Source of the DNA: Polytrichum commune
Taxonomy: Eukaryota > Streptophyta > Polytrichopsida > Polytrichales > Polytrichaceae
Length of the DNA stretch: 64,000 nt
Assembly: GCA_950295325.1 (NCBI GenBank)
Contig: OX485803.1
Span: 34,675,554 to 34,739,553, forward strand
Direction: 5' to 3'
Below are positions 58,222 through 64,000 of the stretch, piece by piece. Below the pieces are notes generated by a model. It had not been told where the DNA came from, did no database searches, and saw only the letters and a list, made by a program, of their open reading frames with translations. The position numbers and the translations under genes were made by a program. Position 1 is the stretch's first letter; each line of letters starts with the position of its first letter.

Positions 58222-59540
58222 ACTGTATATTAAAAATGACTCCAACAGTCCGGCAATCAAATGACTTGTTTATATGAAGCAACAGTGGATGACATGATTT
58301 GTGCTTTCATGCAAATTGCAAATTATCGGACATAGTTGAAAGGAAGATTAGATGGTAAAGGCCCAAATTTTGTGTCCTTAAAACTCAAAGCAACTACTAG
58401 GTGTGGGGATCTAAAAACATCGGTTGATGCTATGAAGTCTTACCCAGGGGCAGAAGGCACCAACACCAGAGATTGTCATTGGAAGGGTCCGAGTTATTTG
58501 GATCCACCAAACGAAACTCAACCTACCACCCGGTGTTGATTGCGACTTTCATCAACCCGACAAAGTGAATTATTCCATTCCTCATCCTAACACCCGGGCA
58601 ACTTGCCAATGCATAGAGGAATTGTTGGCTTTTGCAGAGCACGTTGTGGTACATACTACATTTGTGTTAGAGACTAAATGTCTCGTTTCCAATCGGCATT
58701 TTGCAAGATTACCATCCAACTCAATTAAATGATGTTGGGCATTGCAAGCCATTACATGGACTATGTGCAATACCAAAGTCGAGAGCAGCAAACATGACAT
58801 ACCTACACCAACATACAAAGGGCTCAAGAAGGAATTTCATTCTACCAACAATGTGGAGTATGAATTTTGGTTTTACCTTGATGACATCAAATGTTGTGTA
58901 AATGGCACTAAGAAGAAATATGTGTTGGATTGGCCTACAGTGCCCAACACTTAGCCAGTGAAAATGGGTATCAATCTATCAAGAGAGGAGGTGTTGGCAC
59001 TAGAGGACGCCGGATTTCGACTACAACAGAGGGAGGCATTGTCCCCTCGTCGTAGGCTTTTAACAATACCAACCATTCCTATCCCTCGCTCATAGTTTTG
59101 TATGTCACTGAACCCGGATGCCCACCCTATATTCATGTTTGGAAAGTCAGTGCGTCGTAATCCAACAACACTGCCAGCAGATCACAAAACCAATGGGAGA
59201 GCGCTGGACTCATAGACGGTTACTATGTGGTTGGGTCACTACCATTCCATATTCATGCTATGGAGTGATAATTAACATTGTCTCCAAAAAAAGATATCAC
59301 ATACCGCATCACAATTGGCGACATCCTGCATTGCACATGTCCAGACTTCACAAAATATTTTCTCAAGTATTGGGAAAGAAAGAGAAATGGATGTATTGCA
59401 AACATCTTTATTATGTGTTTAGATTTTTGTGTAAGGTGGATTATGAAAGTGATAAGTTCATTCATGCACCTACATATATGTACAATGAGGTTATGCCCCT
59501 ACTTGAACTTGCTGGTGTTGTAGAATGTGAATGATTGTGC
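58222..59540 (+). pseudogene. MULE-type transposase, 3' part with SWIM finger
   Basis: Continues the transposase left at 52192: ATVDDMICAFMQIANYRT, LKGRLDGKGPNFVSLKLKAT, FHSTNNVEYEFWFYLDDIK, LSREEVLALEDAGFRLQQRE. It ends with a SWIM zinc finger of C-x-C...C-x-H form: CTCPDF (59332-59349) and, after a frameshift, YCKHLYYVFRFLC (about 59394-59430), then LELAGVVECE and a stop at 59534. SWIM fingers are typical of MULE transposases. Many stops. Confidence 0.8.
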
Positions 59541-60382
59541 AAGTGTTGGTTGTAACTACATGTATAAGGATGTCAATAAATGACATGTATTGGTTTGAAT
59601 TATTATAATAAAAATCAGCAATTGATTGAAAGTGTTTTAAATGATCCATGGCAATAGGGCCCTTTCACTTGTGCTTCATTTAAAATACTAGCAATTTATA
59701 ATTGAAAATATGCAATTAATTTGTCAAATTTTGGTTGTGTACCCTAAACCCGTGTATCTTTACTAAATTTGGATTCATTGCTCATATGTTACTGCTCACC
59801 GCTCACTGCTCATCGCTCATAAGATAGCTTCCCTTTTCACATGGCCACATACACATAGACTGATGTGATTGGGTTCCCTAGACTTAGCTACTTCCTCTAA
59901 AGACCAATGGTCATCTGAATTGGCCAATTTAACGAATGCAAAAAGCCTGTGGGGTTGTTCCATGATCCACTAAATGATCACTTAATTAAAGAGAGATCAT
60001 GGTTCAAGCTAGGATGCCTTTGGCTTTATTTATATGTCGTTATTGGCTACTCAAAATGACTATTAATGAGTCGTGACTCCCTGATGTGAAAAACTTGGCA
60101 TAAAAAATTGTTACTACTAGACTATGGTTGGTTGTAATAAAGAGATTGCGCAATTGCATGTACAACATTGAGTGACCCTAATAATCCCCTCCTTAATCTC
60201 TTAGTTCCCTAAAATTCACACCAAAGAAAGTTTAACCTAGGTTTGAGACCCCGTTTTTTTTCTAAAGGCATTGTGACCTATTCATTGACCTACTAGTGAC
60301 ACTTAGAGTTTCAACAGACAATTGTTTAGTCTTCCATGTGTGGTTTGTTAAACGGAACCAATTCAAAAACCTATCTACATTT
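59541..60382. other. Spacer and probable LTR of second gypsy element
   Basis: AT-rich with no gene. Its right part should be the 5' LTR of the gypsy element whose primer site is at 60383, ending near CTACA (60378); the left LTR boundary is not seen. A short GCTCA-type repeat lies at about 59787-59820. Confidence 0.4.
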
Positions 60383-60400
60383 TGGTGCCGTTGCCGGGGA
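60383..60400 (+). promoter_or_regulatory. Gypsy primer-binding site, tRNA-Asp type
   Basis: TGGTGCCGTTGCCGGGGA matches the complement of the 3' end of plant tRNA-Asp (TGGCGCCGTTGCCGGGGA) with one change. This site just follows the 5' LTR in many Athila/Tat-type plant gypsy elements. Confidence 0.8.
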
Positions 60401-60770
60401 AGGCTACAGTTGTCGGAATATAGAAAGGTGTTGATAGAAACGACAAAGTTGACGTAAAAATTAAACTAAGGCATAATCTGGATATGGAAAAATTGAATTA
60501 AAAAATTGTGAAATGAGTTTCCAACTATGTCTGCAATTAGCTTACAATTGGACTAAACTAACCTTAGTAAATATTCAAAGGTCAAAATTAATGTGGCCAT
60601 GGGAATTTGGTGTTAAGGATTCCTCGTAGTGTACAGTAGCCTTTTTCACCCTAGTTGTGAAACTAAATAATAGGGCACAATTAGTGACCAAATTATGAAA
60701 ATCAAATTTGCATGGTCAACATGCACTTCTAGAATGTAGAGAAACTAAGTTTCATAAATGATGTCAGTTC

Positions 60771-61187
60771 CTCGGGGAGTGCACTTAAAGTTAAGACTAG
60801 GAATCATGTGAATGCGTACTTTTGACCCCCCCTATGTATGTACTAAAAAATCATCTAAAAATTGTAAAAAAAAAACGAAGTTGTTAAACACAATCTAAAG
60901 TTCTTGTTGTATAAATTCCAAAAAATAAATCAATTGTAAATATTTTTAAATTGACTTTTGAAGCAAAAAAACAACGCATTTTAGTTCAAACTTCTATCAT
61001 TTTTTTAAAATAATTTTTAAAAACTTTTTGTCCTGAAATTTATACAAAGTGATAGATATATACGTAATGATTTGGAACTTAAAAACTATTAATTTAAAAA
61101 CTATTTCAAGGCCAAGTATTGTAGGGGGTATGCCATCAAAACGCACTCACGTGTATTCCTAATCTTAACTTTAAGTGCATTCCCTAG
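60771..61187. mobile_element. MITE in the gypsy leader
   Basis: GAGTGCACTTAAAGTTAAGA near 60777 matches the complement of the right end (GAATGCACTTAAAGTTAAGA); similarity extends about 45 bases at each end. The interior is AT-rich and non-coding. Precise ends and target duplication are unclear. Confidence 0.7.
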
Positions 61188-61209
61188 GGAAATATTTCAA
61201 ACACAAATA

Positions 61210-61830
61210 ATGTTTGTTGGATCTTTACTAGAGGCTAGAATTAGAGGACTACCTTTAGAAATTCAACAAAATATTGTTACCAAAGTGTGGCAAAACATAA
61301 CTATAGTTAACTTTGTTGGGAAAAGAAAAGATTTTAGTAATTTTCTTGAAAAATATTACATTTTAAGTCAATACCTAGAACACACATTATTAGCACCTCA
61401 AGGAAAACAACTCATTGAAGACGCTAATAATGCGTTAAGAAGAATAGAGGATGTGGCCACGGGGGCTTATACCACACGGATTAAACACCCCTAATAATTG
61501 GTTATACCAAGGAAGGACCACATTTGTCTGTTGTTTTATACAATTTTTATAAAGCATCCTTTTGGGAAAGTTGGAATCCTTATTGGACCAAATCATCCAA
61601 TTTATATAAAGGGAATCCTAGCCAACTTCCTTAAACTACCCACTCACCTACAATTACGAATAAAAAATGAATACGTTGTATACAAACTCAACTTTGGCTC
61701 CCATTGTCAGCTGATTCAAATCACAAACAACGTGATGAAAAAAGCAAGACTCCAAGTAAACAATTGCATAAATGTGAAACCAAAAAATGAAAAGGAAATG
61801 CGGTTTCCAAAACAAAAAATGTCAAAGTAG
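61210..61830 (+). other. Two adjacent open frames, unrecognised
   Basis: Frames of 94 (61210-61494) and 110 codons (61498-61830) share a reading frame, separated by a stop codon. The proteins are rich in Ile, Lys and Asn, soluble-looking, with no recognised motif. They may be the N-terminal part of the gypsy gag or an unrelated insert. Confidence 0.35.
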
Positions 61831-61979
61831 TTAGAGTTACAATACTCGCTTTTGTTCGCTGCCACTCTTCCAACATCGACATCTTTGTGTGCATTATGAA
61901 GTTGAGAACACCGTGAGATTTCTTGCGCATTGTGTAGACTTGGCTCCATAGTACGTGAGGTGCAATTTGTAGAATTGTC

Positions 61980-62815
61980 TGTAGTTGTATGCCTTTGTTC
62001 TTTCAAGAATAAAAGCACCAAGCTTTGGTGTAATTTAGAAATGGTGTTCCTAATCGCAAAGTTGTCACTTTAGTGGGCATGAGCCAATCTTCTGTAGCGC
62101 ATCTGAGGAAGGATGTAGGAGGCAAGATTGAGAGACAAAGAGGAGGACCTCCAAATCTTCTTGCAGATTGAGAGAAGAGGCGTTGTGTCACTCTCATTAT
62201 TGAAGGTTGACTTGGAACTGCATCTGCAACAACAAGACAAGTTCGATATGAAATAGGTAGATTGTTGTTTGACATCACTATGAGGCGTGCTTTGAAAGAG
62301 GGTGGATTAGGTACACAAATGCAACAAAAGAAGTCAAGTTTGAGTCATAAACATATTCTCACACGCATGAGGTTTGCTCAAGGTATGAAAATTGGACCAA
62401 TGATGATTGGAAACGTGTGACTTTAAGTCATGAGATAAAGGTAGATAAGTTTAACTCAGATGGCAGGTCATGGTCTTGGATTGGAGATGGAGAACACGTT
62501 GGACCTCAACATGTTCATCAAACTGTGAAGCATGGTAGTGGGTTGGTGATGATTTAAGGATGCAAAACGGCTTTTGAGCCGGGAGCATGGTACAAAATTA
62601 AAGGTAGGATTGATAGACATTTGTACAAATTTATTTTAGAAAATTTCTTGTGGTCCACTACACAAAATTACAATATGGATCCTAGTAAATTGGTATTTGA
62701 ACATAATAATGAGTCCAAGCACACAAGCAAGAATGTGCAAGAATGGTTGGCATCACAACCATTTCAACTCCTTCAATGGTCTGCACAAATCTCCGGATTT
62801 GAATACCATTGAACC
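61980..62815 (+). pseudogene. Tc1/mariner-type transposase remnant
   Basis: Read across frames: an HTH-like start (SQSSVAHLRKDVGGK), RRCVTLIIEG, RRALKEGGLGTQMQQKKSSL and SHKHILTRMRFAQ. Then come DDWKRVTLSHE where functional enzymes have WSDE, FNSDGRSWSWIGDGEHVGPQ, VKHGSGLVMI, VFEHNNESKHTSKNVQEWL where the catalytic Asp is usual, and SPDLNTIEP. Both visible catalytic Asp positions are replaced (S-H and N), and several stops and frameshifts are present, so it is dead. The type resembles fungal Tc1 elements. It lies between the primer site and gag of the gypsy element. Confidence 0.85.
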
Positions 62816-62821
62816 TTAAGA

Positions 62822-63760
62822 ATGGGTATAAATGAACGGGTCTATAGTTACTACGGTAGGATGCAAGATCTCATACAATGTATGGGAGCCCATTTAATAT
62901 CATATAATTTTCTTATGAATATTTTCATTGGAGGTCTTTACCCGAACACCTTAAAAACCTATGTAAAGGAAGGTGGTCCAATGACCTACACACAAGCATT
63001 TGACCATGCTAAAATTTGGGAGGAATGTCGCTTAGAAGACGACTTGGTTATATACACTAACCACACTTATTCAAATAATCTCATTCCTCCCCATATGGGA
63101 ACTTTCCCCATAACAATTCACAACCAACATTATGTCACAAACGTCCACCCTTCCACTACTTTTAATGCCCCTTTATACACTAAACCAATTGTTATGATGT
63201 CTACATCTCAAGACCCTATGATAGCCAAACATGAGGATGCTATCATGAACCTCACCAAGAACATATGATAAATATCAACTAAGTCATGAGAGGAGCACCA
63301 AAACGGTCCCAACCTACTAATGAACGTACTGACGTTTGGTGCATAAATTGTAAAGGGCATGGACATGTGGCTAATGAGAGTCCTACACCCCAACTCAATA
63401 GGATTAAATGCACGTATTGCGGGGGTAATCACTATGTGAATGAATGTTGGAATTTCAGACCACAACGTCATGTTAATCAAATTGAGGATAACAAGAATCG
63501 TCCATAGCAAGAGGAACGAACAAGTTCCGGGTCAAATTCTAATTACAACCCTAGAATTGTTTTTATTAAATGTCTAGTTCCGATTAATTTTCCTAACCAT
63601 CCTAGTTGGGGGTAAGATCAATGGAACGGACCACTATACAATCCCACTACACAAAATTATAACTCAAATTCCAATGATAGGAGGAAGATTTCACTTTGTT
63701 TTAGATGCCAAGAATTGGGACATTATGCTAATGAGTGTCCTAATCCAAGGAAATCTTAAG
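62822..63760 (+). pseudogene. Gypsy gag with three zinc knuckles
   Basis: 62822-63268 is a Retrotrans_gag-like capsid: SYYGRMQDLIQCMG, FIGGLYPNTLKTYVKEG and AFDHAKIWEECRLEDD. The next frame (63286-63507) has two CCHC knuckles: CINCKGHGHVANES (last Cys now Ser) and CTYCGGNHYVNEC. A third, CFRCQELGHYANEC, lies near 63700-63742. The frame is broken by stops at 63269, 63508 and 63613-63615. It begins directly after the Tc1 remnant, so its upstream part is lost or displaced. Pol would lie beyond the window. Confidence 0.85.
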
Positions 63761-64000
63761 ATTGGACCATATTCACCATTTGGACACTTTTTGATGTACA
63801 AGACTTGTTTGCATGTACATAGTTAGAAATATGGGAGAATTTACCTACTCCGAAAATGCAAGGTGGCTAGCTTCTTTTGATTTGCACATTTTGGCATGAG
63901 AAATTGTGAAGGTGCTCAATTATTGAGTTGTGGATCACACAAGCATTCTACTTATTTTCCAAGTGAATGTGATTGGTCAAAGGTCTTTTTTGGGGGATAA
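63761..64000. other. Window end, downstream of gag
   Basis: No recognisable domain. Expected to lead into the protease of the gypsy element. Confidence 0.3.

Overview
The window is nuclear DNA of a land plant. The evidence is GT-AG introns, a 13-exon leucine carboxyl methyltransferase (LCMT1-like) gene, a plant calcium-dependent-protein-kinase-like gene, and many plant-style transposable elements (Ty1/copia, Ty3/gypsy, CACTA, hAT, MULE, MITEs). The element families suggest a non-seed plant (bryophyte, lycophyte or fern) more than a flowering plant, but I cannot prove this from the sequence. Only three host genes are convincing, all on the minus strand; nearly everything else is repeat sequence in decay.

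Layout. 1-6.9 kb: AT-rich DNA with no gene I can support. 6.9-12.2 kb (minus): a bacterial-type Ser/Thr kinase with a membrane segment, 13 coding exons, all reading frames joining. 13.1-15.7 kb: candidate copia LTR and truncated gag. 16.4-26.7 kb (plus): a large Ty3/gypsy element with gag, protease, a cytosine-C5 DNA methyltransferase domain, reverse transcriptase, RNase H and integrase. A CACTA element (18418-20172) and a MITE (21881-22440, inside the methyltransferase) are inserted in it. 27-34.7 kb: repeats, a MULE fragment, a ~178-bp tandem repeat and MITEs. 34.8-35.9 kb (minus): an intronless CaMK/CDPK-like kinase without EF hands. 37.1-42.7 kb (minus): the complete LCMT1-like gene. 43.7-50.6 kb: MITE-like repeats, an array of about 11 short hairpins, a broken hAT transposase gene and a non-autonomous hAT element with an 8-bp target duplication. 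50.7-59.5 kb: a degenerate MULE split by a full-length copia element (52193-58217, 322-bp LTRs). 59.5-64 kb: start of a second gypsy element (primer site matching tRNA-Asp, gag with zinc knuckles) holding a dead Tc1-like transposase.

Most notable is the gypsy polyprotein with a recognisable DNA methyltransferase between protease and reverse transcriptase. An element carrying its own cytosine methyltransferase could mark or shield its own copies, or interfere with host silencing. I recall published reports of retrotransposon-borne cytosine methyltransferases in dinoflagellates and in the charophyte alga Klebsormidium, so the principle is not new; a land-plant copy in this position would be a useful extension. 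This copy is inactive (stops, frameshifts, two insertions).

The host genes are functionally unrelated: LCMT1 methylates the C-terminal leucine of the PP2A catalytic subunit, and the two kinases look like independent signalling genes. Exon borders were read by eye from splice consensus and frame continuity, without transcript data.
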